A stretch of 64,000 bases of DNA from Streptomyces marincola (GTDB lineage Bacteria > Actinomycetota > Actinomycetes > Streptomycetales > Streptomycetaceae), in contig NZ_CP084541.1 in the NCBI RefSeq assembly GCF_020410765.1, forward strand, positions 3,042,501 through 3,106,500, written 5' to 3'. Under the pieces are notes generated by a model, which was not told the DNA's origin, did no database searches, and worked only from the letters and a program-made list of their open reading frames with translations. Below are positions 17,507-25,758 of the stretch, one piece after another. Made by a program: the position numbers and the translations under genes. The first letter of the stretch is position 1; the number at the start of each line of letters is the position of its first letter.

Positions 17507-18505
17507 CCGTGGCGGCCGGTCGCGATCCGCGAAGAAGTGCCGGTACTCGAACAGCTGCCCCACCGCCTCACGGACCGCCCGCGTGGGGTTGCCCGCTTTG
17601 ACGACCTTGGCCTCGACCAGCCATTCCGCATCGCCCCTGCGGAGCACTAGGTCTTTGGGGTGGACCTGCGTGTTGCGTAGAAAGCCACGTGGTTTGACGT
17701 AGCCACCGAACTCCGCGACGAGCGTTTCGTGGCGTCGCGTCTTCCGCTGCGTGCGCGCGGGGACATGGGCGACGTAGTCGGCGTCGTTCTTCGGCCGGAA
17801 GTGGTCCAACGTTTCCGGCGCTGGACGCGGGGCCCGCTCACCCGGCACGGGCTGGTGCGCGGGATCGGGCTCGTAGGAGACGAACGGCTCGTCCTGCGGG
17901 TCCAGGTACCACACGCTTCGTTCGACGTGAGCGGCGAGTTCCAAGAGGTCCGCCGCCTCCCACAGGTCGTCGCGCAGCGTCGCCTCGGGTGGTAGGGCAG
18001 CCGTTTCGTACCGCCGCGCGGCGACGCTGCCCGCCTCGTAGGTGTGGGGCCGCCAGTGCTTCCGTTCGGCGCCCAGGCGCAACGGTTCGTCCCACCCCTT
18101 CAACGCGTCGCGCAGCATCGCGGATTGCAGGCGCCCGGCGTTGCGGCGCAACCGCTCGCGCAGCTGCGCCTTGGAGGGGTAGGCGTTCTTGAGTCGCTCG
18201 ACGCCCTGTTGCAGCGTGAGGGACACGGCCGCCAGGTCGGCGGAGAAGATGTACGCGAGGTACAAGCCCTCTTGCGAATCCTCGCTGACATCGGGGTCGA
18301 AGATTCCGATCCACGGACTGACCGCGGCCCCACCGTTGCCGCCGTTTCCCGTGGCGTGCAGCCCCGCGGGGAGCGGCAGTGCCATCGTGTGAATGCCACG
18401 CAGGAACTCCTGCGCTGGCACGCCGGCCTTCGTGCCCGCGCCTCGATCGTAGGTCTGCGCGACACGTCGCAGGACATCTCGGAGGTCCGTGAGGGGCGTC
18501 TCCAT
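17369..18505 (-). CDS. MrcB_N (DUF3578) / PD-(D/E)XK restriction-like nuclease
   Basis: A 378-aa protein. The N-terminal half matches the MrcB_N/DUF3578 type domain, with a GNGGNGG segment, SPWIGIFDPDV, then GLYLAYIFSADLAAVSLTLQQG (about residues 50-105, quoted in parts). The C-terminus is a PD-(D/E)XK nuclease with Asp285, Glu298, Lys300 (VEAK) and Gln317. The combination suggests a modification-dependent (type IV) or related restriction enzyme that cuts foreign DNA. No McrB-type GTPase, helicase or methyltransferase is next to it, so it would act alone. GC content is visibly below that of the flanks and the gene sits in an accessory island. It overlaps the convergent gene's 3' end by 138 bp. 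Confidence 0.72.
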   Translation of the reverse strand: METPLTDLRDVLRRVAQTYDRGAGTKAGVPAQEFLRGIHTMALPLPAGLHATGNGGNGGAAVSPWIGIFDPDVSEDSQEGLYLAYIFSADLAAVSLTLQQGVERLKNAYPSKAQLRERLRRNAGRLQSAMLRDALKGWDEPLRLGAERKHWRPHTYEAGSVAARRYETAALPPEATLRDDLWEAADLLELAAHVERSVWYLDPQDEPFVSYEPDPAHQPVPGERAPRPAPETLDHFRPKNDADYVAHVPARTQRKTRRHETLVAEFGGYVKPRGFLRNTQVHPKDLVLRRGDAEWLVEAKVVKAGNPTRAVREAVGQLFEYRHFFADRDRPPRLLALFTEDVRAYVDYLETLGIGSVWKTPEGWSGSRSAVDWGIVDG

Positions 18506-18589
18506 GCGCCCATCCTGCCAACCGCTCGCGCCCCCGCGTACTCAGGGGGATACGAACGGCCCGCGCGGCTGCGGCTGGTGAAGACCTCA

Positions 18590-18829
18590 TCAGCGGTAAC
18601 CGGCGTCCCGCGCGGACCACGCACGTCGAGGTGTGACCCGCCGTGCCGCCCACAGCACGGTGGTGTGGCACATGGTAAACGTCTCGCCGGAGGCGAAAGT
18701 CAGCCTTTTGCCACCGCGCCCCGCCGTCACCATGTCCTGCACCGTGTGCACCTGCCCGCCGATCATGATCTGATCTCCGCGCTGGACGGTACCGGCATCG
18801 ATCTCGATAGCGACGAGCACGCCGTTCAT
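18590..18829 (-). CDS. Small conserved accessory protein (79 aa)
   Basis: A 79-aa protein beginning MNGVLVAIEIDAGTVQRGD, with a compact all-beta look (QIMIGGQVHTVQDMV, KRLTFASGETFTM). I know such proteins only as small conserved Streptomyces hypotheticals encoded beside XRE regulators. The start at 18829 overlaps the stop of the upstream 178-aa gene by 4 bp (ATGA-type), so the two are translationally coupled. The function is unknown; the fold might be a DNA- or peptide-binding beta barrel, but this is speculation. Confidence 0.65.
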   Translation of the reverse strand: MNGVLVAIEIDAGTVQRGDQIMIGGQVHTVQDMVTAGRGGKRLTFASGETFTMCHTTVLWAARRVTPRRAWSARDAGYR

Positions 18830-19362
18830 GGGGTCACCGCGCGGTGGCACCAGCAGTCGCACGCCTGGTAGATCACGGGCAGTCCGGTGGGAGAGGGTGG
18901 GACTTCCCCCTTCGCGCACGCGTCATGGGCGTTCACATGGCAATCGGGGCTTACGTAGCTCTCGATCGGCCGTGGACACTCACTGGTCGCGACCGCCAGA
19001 GCCGCGTGGAGAGCTTTGGCGTCCGTGAGGCACGCGCCATGTGGCGGCACGAGCCACCGGATTGACGTTCCGCGCCTCCAGGAAGCGGGCGGCACCGCCA
19101 CAGTGTCTCCGAGTCCCAGCACCCATACCCCCGGGAGGCGCCAGTCGCGTGCTGACCCGGCGGCCACGAACCAGTAGGTGGTGCGGGCGGCCTGGTCGAG
19201 CAGCACAGGTCCTGAGTGCCTCCCAAGGCGGTGCATTGCGCGCGTTCCGTCTTCCGCCACTACGCGGATGCCATCGAACGACCTTCCGCATGGGAGCGCG
19301 CTGACCCCGTTCCCCTCGGACGGGATCCACCAGGGGAGAGGCACCGGGCACGAGGGTGGCAT
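18826..19362 (-). CDS. Conserved accessory protein with Cys/His-rich C-terminus (178 aa)
   Basis: A 178-aa protein of unknown function. The N-terminal two thirds (about 25-130) contains GNGVSALPCGRSFDGIRVV and later GSARDWRLPGVWVLG, as in small Streptomyces proteins encoded with XRE regulators. The tail (about 145-178) carries DCHVNAHDAC and ACDCWCH, a possible metal-binding knuckle. ATG 19362 is supported by GGAGGT 4-5 nt upstream. It is divergent from the XRE-DUF5919 gene across 138 bp and coupled to the 79-aa gene. Confidence 0.68.
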   Translation of the reverse strand: MPPSCPVPLPWWIPSEGNGVSALPCGRSFDGIRVVAEDGTRAMHRLGRHSGPVLLDQAARTTYWFVAAGSARDWRLPGVWVLGLGDTVAVPPASWRRGTSIRWLVPPHGACLTDAKALHAALAVATSECPRPIESYVSPDCHVNAHDACAKGEVPPSPTGLPVIYQACDCWCHRAVTP

Positions 19363-19500
19363 CGCGACCTCCGCGTATCGACACGAGCAACGTGAGCCCC
19401 ACCGTGACTCGCCCTTCTCGCCAGCTCTACGGCGTCGTCATGTCATAACCGTCAGTCCATCGCGGTCGTTGGTGATGTCAGTTGTGACGAAGGAGTTCCC

Positions 19501-20247
19501 GTGAACGAATCGCTCCGGCAGGCTATTGCGCAGGCGCACCTGACGCCGCACCAGTTGGCACGGGCGTGCCAGGTCGAGTCTCGGACCGTTGATCGCTGGC
19601 TCTACGAAGGGCGTGTGCCGCGGCCGGGGACGCGCGCCGCCGTCGCCGCACGACTACGAGTGGAGGAATCCGTGCTGTGGCCCGCAGCCGCCAAGGCGGT
19701 CATGAAGACCGGGCCAGACCGTGAGGTCGTGTCCGTCTATCCCTACCGCTCGTCGTGCCCTTCCGCTGTGTGGCGCGGGCTGATCACGGGTGCCAGGGAG
19801 CACCTGACGTTCGCCGGCTACACCAACTACTTCCTGTGGCTCGACCACCCGAACCTGGCCTCCGTGCTGCGCAAGAAGGCCCGCTCGGGAACAGCGGTGC
19901 GGTTCCTTCTAGGAGTGCCGGACTCAGACATCGCCAGGCGCCGGGAGCAGGTGGAGCGAACCGCGTTGACCGTATCGACGCGCATCCGGATCACCCTTGA
20001 GCATCTGGCACGGCTCACGGACGTCGACGGCGTACAGGCCCGGTACAGCGACGCCGACCAACACATCTCGCTCTCCGTGTTCCGGTTCGACGACCAGATG
20101 CTCGTGACCCCGCACCTGGCGTATCTCGTCGGCCACGACTCCCCCATGCTGCACCTACGGCGGCTTCAGGACGACGGAACGTTCGACCGCTTCGCCGCGC
20201 ATGTCGAGACGTTGTGGGCGGACGGGCGCCCGGTGGGCGAGGGGTGA
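19501..20247 (+). CDS. XRE-family regulator with DUF5919/PLD-like C-terminal domain
   Basis: A 248-aa protein. Its N-terminal helix-turn-helix (about residues 5-60: LTPHQLARACQVESRTVDRW) is followed by a domain resembling DUF5919 (TFAGYTNYFLWLDHPNL, SGTAVRFLLGVPDSDIARRR). That fold is distantly PLD-like, but no HKD catalytic motif is seen. GTG 19501 has GAAGGAG 7 nt upstream. In the divergent promoter region GTCATAAC (19442-19449) and GTTGTGAC (19481-19488) form a near-inverted repeat that may be its operator. It probably regulates the two divergent small genes and itself. Confidence 0.8.
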   Translation: MNESLRQAIAQAHLTPHQLARACQVESRTVDRWLYEGRVPRPGTRAAVAARLRVEESVLWPAAAKAVMKTGPDREVVSVYPYRSSCPSAVWRGLITGAREHLTFAGYTNYFLWLDHPNLASVLRKKARSGTAVRFLLGVPDSDIARRREQVERTALTVSTRIRITLEHLARLTDVDGVQARYSDADQHISLSVFRFDDQMLVTPHLAYLVGHDSPMLHLRRLQDDGTFDRFAAHVETLWADGRPVGEG

Positions 20248-20287
20248 CCGGGTCCGGGCGCCTCCGCGCGGGGTGTTGGCGTGCCGG

Positions 20288-21229
20288 TCAGTCGGATGCC
20301 GTGGTCAGCAGGTCGAGTTCGGCGTCGGTGAGGCGCAGGTCGGCCGCGGCCAGCAGGGCCGGGAGCTGGTCGGTGTCGCGGGCGCTCGCGATGGGCGCGA
20401 CGACGGTGGGCCGGGAGGCGAGCCAGGCGAGCGCGACGGTCGCGTGCGCGGCGGAACGCGCGGCGGCGACCTGGTCGAGCGCGGCGAGGACACGCTGACC
20501 GCGTTCGGTCTCCAGGTACTGTGCCGCGCCTTTGGCGCGCGGCCCGGTGGGGGACGCGCCGGGGCGGTACTTGCCGGTCAGGAAGCCGGCGGCCAGCGCG
20601 TAGTAGGGAGCGGCGGCCAGCCCGTACTCGGCCGCGAGGGCGGCCCGTTCGCCCTCGTAGGTGTCGCGCGAGACGAGGTTGTAGTGCGGCTGGATGGCGG
20701 TGTAGCGAGCGGTGTTCTCGCGGGTGGAGAAGGCCAGGGAGGCGCGGAGGCGTTCCGGGCTGATGTTGGAGACGGCGATCTCGCGGACCTTGCCGGCGCG
20801 CACGAGGTCGTCGAGCGCGGTCATGATCTCCTCGACGGGCACCGACTCGTCGTCGAAGTGCGTGTAGTAGAGGTCGATGCGGTCGGTGCCGAGACGGCGC
20901 AGGGACTCCTCCGCGGCGCGTTTGATCGTCGGCGCGGCCAGGCCGGTGAACTCCGGGTGGGTGCCGACCTTGGTCGCGACGACCATGGAGTCGCGGTTGC
21001 CGCGGGCGGCCAGCCAGCGGCCGATGACGCGTTCCGATTCGCCGCCCTGGTGGCCCTCGACCCAGGCCGAGTAGCCGTCGGCGGTGTCGATGAAGTTCCC
21101 GCCAGCCTCGGCGTAGGCGTCGAGTACCGCGAACGACCGCTCCTCGTCGGCGGTCCAGCCGAAGACGTTCCCGCCGAGGCAGAGGGGGGACACGTGCAGC
21201 GATCCGATGGCGTGCCGGCTTGTCGTCAT
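20288..21229 (-). CDS. Aldo/keto reductase
   Basis: A 313-aa NAD(P)H-dependent oxidoreductase of the AKR superfamily, with a TIM-barrel layout, the FIDTADGYS motif around the catalytic Asp/Tyr (about residues 51-59), Lys in the VVATKVG strand, and DLYYTHFDDES where AKRs carry their active-site His. It resembles YajO/Tas-type bacterial AKRs that reduce aldehydes or ketones in the cytosol. The ATG at 21229 gives the normal N-terminus. It lies downstream of the M23 peptidase gene but is separated by a very stable hairpin, so it should be transcribed independently. Confidence 0.92.
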   Translation of the reverse strand: MTTSRHAIGSLHVSPLCLGGNVFGWTADEERSFAVLDAYAEAGGNFIDTADGYSAWVEGHQGGESERVIGRWLAARGNRDSMVVATKVGTHPEFTGLAAPTIKRAAEESLRRLGTDRIDLYYTHFDDESVPVEEIMTALDDLVRAGKVREIAVSNISPERLRASLAFSTRENTARYTAIQPHYNLVSRDTYEGERAALAAEYGLAAAPYYALAAGFLTGKYRPGASPTGPRAKGAAQYLETERGQRVLAALDQVAAARSAAHATVALAWLASRPTVVAPIASARDTDQLPALLAAADLRLTDAELDLLTTASD

Positions 21230-21244
21230 GTGTCCAGACTAGTG

Positions 21245-21284
21245 CCGACGGCCCTGGCGTCGGGGGAGTCGCCAGGGCCGTCGG
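21245..21284 (-). terminator. Strong 15-bp stem-loop after the M23 peptidase gene
   Basis: The arms 21245-21259 (CCGACGGCCCTGGCG) and 21270-21284 (CGCCAGGGCCGTCGG) are perfectly complementary with a 10-nt loop. The hairpin lies 60-100 nt past the stop of the leftward M23 gene and just ahead of the aldo/keto reductase start, as expected for a terminator separating the two units. Confidence 0.75.
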
Positions 21285-21346
21285 GGCGGGGTGGACCGGG
21301 CTCGCCGGCCGGGTTCACGGTGCGGCGGGTGCCGCCGGGCCGCGGG

Positions 21347-22447
21347 TCAGATCGACAGGCCCTTGTCGCGCAGCCACGCGAGGGGGTCGACCGCCGTCTG
21401 GCCGTCGGGCAGGACCTCCAGGTGCAGGTGCGGGCCCGACGAGTTGCCGGTGGAGCCGACGCGGCCGACGGTCTCGCCGGTGACGACTTCCTGGCCGGTC
21501 GACACGTTCATCGAGGAGAGGTGGCAGTACCAGACCTCGGTGCCGTCCTCAAGCTCGACGATCACGCGGTAGCCGTAGGAGCCGGCCCAGGCGGCCTCCT
21601 TGACGACGCCGCTGTGCACGTTCTTGACCGGGGTTCCGGTGCTGGCGGCGAAGTCGGTGCCGGTGTGGGTGGTCTGCCACATCGCACCGCTCTGGCCGAA
21701 GTACGTCGAGATGCGGTAGTCGGAGAGCGGGAGGGCATAGCTCTCGCGCAGTTGCCGCAGCCGCTCCTCCTCGGCGCGGCGCTGGCGCTCCTCCTCCGCG
21801 CGGCGCTGCCGCTCCTCCTCGGCGGCGCGCTCCTCCTCCGCGTTCTGCGCGGCCTGCTCGGCCGCGTCGGCGGCGGCGGCCTCGAACGCGGCCGTCCTGA
21901 CCTGCGCGTCGGCGCCCGCGTCCGCCTGGTCGGCCTGCTGGATGATGCGGGCGCGCAGCGCCTCGCCCGCGTCGGCCGGGCCGGCCTCGGCCTCGTCGCC
22001 GGTGAGGCCCGCGCTGGTGAACGGCGTGACCGGCGCGGTGTCCTCGGCGGGCGCGCCGTCGAGCAGACCGCCGAGCACGGGGATGGAGTTGAGGGTGTCG
22101 GCCGCGGAGTCCATGCCCGGCATGGCGGCGGCGCCGTCCTCGTTGGCGGTGGCCATGCCTCCGGCGCCGACCGCGGCCATCACGCCCACGCCGAGCACGG
22201 CCCTGCTGCGCGCGATCGTTCCGCCGCGCTGGCGGGCGACCCGGTGCCTGCCGCGGACGGGGCGGACGGTGTCCTCCCCGGGGTTCCACTCGCCGTAGGA
22301 CTGGGTGCCGCCCGGCTTGGCGCCGAAGTACGCGGGGTAGGGCCCGGGCGAACCGGGCACGCCCTGCTGCCCGTAGGTGTCCTGGGGTACGGCTTCGAGG
22401 GTGTCCTGGGCCGAACCCTCGACGGAGGCATGCCGGTTCAACGCCAC
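21347..22447 (-). CDS. M23 (LytM) peptidoglycan hydrolase
   Basis: A 366-aa envelope protein. The N-terminus (1-65) is polar, followed by a hydrophobic signal/anchor segment (about 80-105, ending in AVGAGGMATA). Then come a Glu/Ala/Arg-rich coiled coil (about 190-235) and a C-terminal M23 peptidase domain. The domain's zinc and catalytic motifs are HTGTDFA and HLHLEV, with the intervening WYCHLSS. These enzymes cleave peptide cross-links of peptidoglycan during growth and spore germination. GTG 22447 has GGAGAG 8 nt upstream. A c-di-AMP riboswitch precedes it, placing expression under second-messenger control as for Rpf and other Streptomyces cell-wall hydrolases. Confidence 0.9.
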   Translation of the reverse strand: MALNRHASVEGSAQDTLEAVPQDTYGQQGVPGSPGPYPAYFGAKPGGTQSYGEWNPGEDTVRPVRGRHRVARQRGGTIARSRAVLGVGVMAAVGAGGMATANEDGAAAMPGMDSAADTLNSIPVLGGLLDGAPAEDTAPVTPFTSAGLTGDEAEAGPADAGEALRARIIQQADQADAGADAQVRTAAFEAAAADAAEQAAQNAEEERAAEEERQRRAEEERQRRAEEERLRQLRESYALPLSDYRISTYFGQSGAMWQTTHTGTDFAASTGTPVKNVHSGVVKEAAWAGSYGYRVIVELEDGTEVWYCHLSSMNVSTGQEVVTGETVGRVGSTGNSSGPHLHLEVLPDGQTAVDPLAWLRDKGLSI

Positions 22448-22470
22448 GGGGGCGCTCTCCTTTCCTTCCT

Positions 22471-22619
22471 CTCGCCTACCGGGTTAGCTGACGGGTTCGG
22501 AGCAGGAAGGTCTCCTACGAGTGACCGGCCGCGGGTGGCCGCCGGCTGCCCGATTCACCCCAAGTGGTGGTTCCCCGGTTCCATGAGTGCAGTTGTTTCC
22601 CACACGCCGGATTCGGCGA
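22471..22619 (-). promoter_or_regulatory. ydaO/yuaA c-di-AMP riboswitch
   Basis: On the minus strand the leader shows, in order, GTCGCCGAATCC, GGGGAACC, TTGGGGTGAATCGGG, a GC hairpin, then CCGAACCCGTCAGC and CTAACCCGGTAGGCGA. These are the conserved ydaO core elements, and the terminal TCGCC/GGCGA can close the P1 helix. It ends about 25 nt before the start of the M23 peptidase gene. In Streptomyces this class turns off hydrolase genes when c-di-AMP is high. The assignment is from motif recognition, not a covariance-model search. Confidence 0.85.
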
Positions 22620-22840
22620 CGGAGCGCGGTGCCATCCTTGCGACGGCGGTGACGGCCGCGCTGCGTTATCGAACGTTAATAGACGCGCCCGCCGGATTCC
22701 AAGTGTCTGCGGCAAATAAAGGCACCTTCTGACCAGGACCTAAACCCTCCAAGTCCTGCAAATCGGGCATAATTTCGCTCCCCGAGCGCTGTACGTCACA
22801 TCTGACGGTGCGTCAACTGTTATGGAGCGCTGCCCACTCC
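22620..22840 (-). promoter_or_regulatory. Low-GC promoter region of the M23 leader
   Basis: These 220 bp are clearly poorer in GC than their surroundings and have no coding signal. On the minus strand a TTGACG hexamer (22811-22816) is followed 17 nt later by TACAGC (22788-22793), a fair -35/-10 pair except for the last base of the -10. Transcription from there would give a leader of about 330 nt that includes the whole riboswitch. Confidence 0.35.
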
Positions 22841-23308
22841 TCACCCGGGGTAATCCTCGGCGGCCTCGCCGTCCGCCCGTTCCCTGGCGTCGTAGGCGTC
22901 GCGTGCCGCGGCGATCTCGCGCTGGTGCTCCTCGGTCCACGTCACGAGCGACTGGATGGTGGCGTGCAGCGTGCCCCCCAGCGGCGTCAGCGCGTAGTCC
23001 ACGCGCGGCGGGACGGTGGGGTGAACGGTCCTGCGCACCAGGCCGTCGCGTTCCAGGTGCCGCAGCGTGCGGGTGAGCATCCGCTGGCTGATGCCGTCGA
23101 TCTCGCGCTTCAGCTGGGTGAAGCGCAGGCTGTTGCGGTCGAGCAAGGCGATCACCAGCAGCGACCACTTGTCCGCGATGCGGTCGAGGATCTGGCGGAC
23201 CTCGCAGCCCTCGCGCGCGTCCCACTGCTTGGCCCCGTAGGAGTGGCTCGTCCCGCAGCACTCGGTGTGCGGGTCGAGCAGAGCGTTGGCCCCGTGACCG
23301 GGGGACAT
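22841..23308 (-). CDS. HxlR-family winged-helix regulator
   Basis: A 155-aa protein with the HxlR/DUF24 fold: CEVRQILDRIADKWSLLV at the N-terminal helix, FTQLKREIDGISQRMLTRTL as the recognition region, and RTVHPTVPPRVDYALTPLG in the wing. The cysteine at the start of the domain (in GCEVRQ) is the position used for redox or electrophile sensing in several family members. ATG 23308 is chosen because GAAGAAGG lies 7-14 nt upstream. No oxidoreductase target is directly adjacent, so the regulon is not evident. Confidence 0.88.
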   Translation of the reverse strand: MSPGHGANALLDPHTECCGTSHSYGAKQWDAREGCEVRQILDRIADKWSLLVIALLDRNSLRFTQLKREIDGISQRMLTRTLRHLERDGLVRRTVHPTVPPRVDYALTPLGGTLHATIQSLVTWTEEHQREIAAARDAYDARERADGEAAEDYPG

Positions 23309-23389
23309 CGAAGTGCCTTCTTCCACGACGCCCAATAGTTCCGCATGATGCTGTCGGTTACAACACGGAACCAACCTCTGACCTGTGAC

Positions 23390-24535
23390 TCACTGTCCGT
23401 TCCTTCGCTCCGGCCGTGCGCCGGGCCCGGAGACGTCCACCGACCCGCCGGGGGCGTGGGCCACGGCGAGCAGCGCCATGTCGTCGTCGAGCGCGCCGCC
23501 CGCGTACGCGATGACGCGGTCCACGAGGCCGTCGAGGCACTCGGCCGGATCCTCCGTCGGCAGGCCGCCGAGACCGTCCACGATGTCGAAGAAGACGCCG
23601 GTGGCGTTCCTCGCCTCGCTGAGCCCGTCCGTGTAGAGCAGCAGCCCGGCTCCGGGCGGGAACCGGGCCGTGCGCGCCCGGGTCCGCGCCGGTCCGAGGT
23701 CGCCGAGGCCGAGCGGCAGCGCGGGATCGGTCGTCAGGAACCGGGCGCGGGCGCCCTCAGGCACGAGCACCGGTGGCGGATGACCGCGGTTGAACACGCG
23801 CACGCGGTGCGGCGAGCCCGGGGGCATCTCGACGAGGACCGCGGTGGCGAATCCCTCGATCGGGTCGAGTTCCAGCCGTGTCGTCCGTTCGCGCACCAGC
23901 GCGGCCTCCATGCAGTTCGCCACGGCGGACAGGTCGCGTTCGCGCTCCGCGGCCTCCCGGAACGCGCCCAGCAGCACCGCGACCGCCTCCGTCGCGGCGA
24001 GGCCCTTGCCGCGCACGTCGCCGACCAGCATCCGTACGCCGAACGGTGTCTCCCGCAGGGCGTACAGGTCGCCGCCGATCAGCGTGTCGCGCCGCGCCGG
24101 CCGGTACCGCGCCGCGACGCGCAACGCGCCCGCCTCGCCCGGCGGCGCCGGCACGACGGCGCGCTGCACGATCCTGGCCACGTCGCGCGCCGACGCGACC
24201 CGGCGGTCGCGGCGGGCCACGATGCGGTTGATGGCGAGGGCGAGCAGCGAGATCAGTGCCACGGTCGCGACCTTCACCAAGGACTCGCTGAAGTGCGGCT
24301 CGGCCCGCAGAGCCATCTGGGCGGCGACGACGCCGGTGGCCAGCGCGCCGTAGCCGACGGTGACCCGGAGCGAGAGCACCGGGGCGACGAGCAGCGGCGC
24401 GGCGACGTAGAACGGCGTCAGGGTGACGTGCGGCGGGCTCGCCAGGTCGAGCACCGCCCCGATCGCGATGAGGACCGCGGGGAGCCAGGTGAGGACCCGC
24501 GCCCTGGCCCACCAGGGGGGTGCGGAGGTCTGCAC
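23390..24535 (-). CDS. Membrane SpoIIE/PP2C serine phosphatase
   Basis: A 381-aa protein with three or four N-terminal membrane spans (about residues 15-110, e.g. VLTWLPAVLIAIGAVLDLA and VALISLLALAINRIV), followed by a SpoIIE-type PP2C domain (about 130-370; GGDLYA, GDVRGKG, YTDGLSEAR, DDDMALL). This is the usual architecture of Streptomyces RsbU-like phosphatases that dephosphorylate anti-anti-sigma factors in response to envelope signals. GTG 24535 starts just before the first span; in-frame sequence further upstream is a Pro/Arg-rich artefact of the repeat tract. It is divergent from the exported EEP-family gene. Confidence 0.87.
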   Translation of the reverse strand: MQTSAPPWWARARVLTWLPAVLIAIGAVLDLASPPHVTLTPFYVAAPLLVAPVLSLRVTVGYGALATGVVAAQMALRAEPHFSESLVKVATVALISLLALAINRIVARRDRRVASARDVARIVQRAVVPAPPGEAGALRVAARYRPARRDTLIGGDLYALRETPFGVRMLVGDVRGKGLAATEAVAVLLGAFREAAERERDLSAVANCMEAALVRERTTRLELDPIEGFATAVLVEMPPGSPHRVRVFNRGHPPPVLVPEGARARFLTTDPALPLGLGDLGPARTRARTARFPPGAGLLLYTDGLSEARNATGVFFDIVDGLGGLPTEDPAECLDGLVDRVIAYAGGALDDDMALLAVAHAPGGSVDVSGPGARPERRNGQ

Positions 24536-24632
24536 CGTCCCAATCTCGCGCCGGGCGGGCGGAGCGGCCAGTCGATCTTGGCGGGCGCGGGGCGGCGCGT
24601 TGCGCCGTTCGGTCGTGGCCGACGGGCGACAT

Positions 24633-24672
24633 GGTGGCGGGGTGGCGGGGTGGCGGGGTGGCGGGGTGGCGG
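24633..24672. repeat. Five perfect 8-bp tandem repeats
   Basis: The unit GGTGGCGG is repeated five times without change. It lies in the divergent promoter region between the membrane phosphatase gene (start 24535) and the TAT-exported gene (start 24796). Copy number could vary by slippage. Confidence 0.85.
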
Positions 24673-24795
24673 CGGGGGCGCGTGCGGGCGGGGTGGAGCC
24701 GGGAGTTCCCCTCTTGTTCCGCACGAGGTCGCGCGGGCCTCACCGGTGGGCGGGACAGTCGCGTGCGGATGGCGGCACCACACGTGAGGAGCATC

Positions 24796-25758
24796 ATGAG
24801 GGGTATGTCACGACGAGGGGTGTTCGGGGCGGCGGGCGCGGTCGGCGCCGCGGGCATGACCGGGCTGCTCGGCGCGAACGCCGCGGCGGCCGATGAGCGT
24901 CCGCACGCCGGGGCGCGGCCAGGACCCGCGCGGGGCGAACGACCGGTGATCGGCGAGGCGCGCGGCGACCGGCTGCACCTCATGGCGTTCAACATCAGGA
25001 TGGACGCGAACGCGGCCCCCGGCACTCCCGACTCATGGGCCGATCGCAGGCCGGTGCTCGCCCGGTTCCTCGGGCTTGAGCGGCCGACGGCGTTCGGTGT
25101 GCAGGAGGCGCTGTACCACCAGGTCAAGCAGGTCGCCGACGACCTGCCCGGCCACTACGACTGGATCGGCCTCGGCCGTGAGGGCGGCGCCAGGGGCGAG
25201 TTCATGGCGATCTACTACGACACCCGCCGACTGGAACCGCTCGACTTCGACCACTTCTGGCTCTCCGACACCCCGAACGTGATCGGCTCGACGTCCTGGG
25301 GCAACACGGTGGTCCGCATGACGACGTGGGCGCGCTTCCGCGACCGCCGCACGGGGGCCGAGTTCGTGCACGTCAACACGCACTTCGACCATCAGTCGGA
25401 GAACTCCCGGCAGCGCAGCGCGGCGCTCGTGCGCGACCGCATCGCGGAGTTCGACCGGAACCTGCCCGTCGTGCTGACCGGCGACTTCAACGCCGCCGCC
25501 GAGACCTCCGAGTCCTACCGCATCCTCGTCGAGGAGGGCGGGCTCGCGGACACGTGGCTCACCGGCGAGCGGCAGACCCCGGCGTGGGGCACGTTCCCCA
25601 ACTACCGCGAACCGGTCGACGGCGGCTCGCGCATCGACTGGGTGCTGGCGAACCGGCACGTGGACGTGCTCGAATCCGCCATCAACAACTACCGGCACCG
25701 CGGCCGTTACCCCTCCGACCACACTCCGGTGCAGGCCCTGGTCCGGCTGCGCGGCTGA
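24796..25758 (+). CDS. TAT-exported endonuclease/exonuclease/phosphatase-family protein
   Basis: A 320-aa protein with a twin-arginine signal (MSRRGVFGAAGAVG, cleavage around NAAAADE) and an EEP domain. Conserved positions include LMAFNIRMD (metal-binding Asn), FGVQEALYHQ (catalytic Glu), VHVNTHFDHQS, VVLTGDFNAA (Asp/Asn pair) and YPSDHTPVQALV (terminal catalytic His). Exported EEP proteins hydrolyse phosphodiesters in nucleic acids, phospholipids or inositol phosphates; the closest overall look is an extracellular phosphatase/nuclease. ATG 24796 has GAGGA 5-6 nt upstream. It has a long divergent promoter region with the phosphatase gene. Confidence 0.88.
   Translation: MRGMSRRGVFGAAGAVGAAGMTGLLGANAAAADERPHAGARPGPARGERPVIGEARGDRLHLMAFNIRMDANAAPGTPDSWADRRPVLARFLGLERPTAFGVQEALYHQVKQVADDLPGHYDWIGLGREGGARGEFMAIYYDTRRLEPLDFDHFWLSDTPNVIGSTSWGNTVVRMTTWARFRDRRTGAEFVHVNTHFDHQSENSRQRSAALVRDRIAEFDRNLPVVLTGDFNAAAETSESYRILVEEGGLADTWLTGERQTPAWGTFPNYREPVDGGSRIDWVLANRHVDVLESAINNYRHRGRYPSDHTPVQALVRLRG

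Noticed and set aside
17300..20300. Integrative element with attachment sites around the island
   Set aside because: No integrase or excisionase gene and no matching direct repeats were found at its edges; neither tRNA gene is adjacent.
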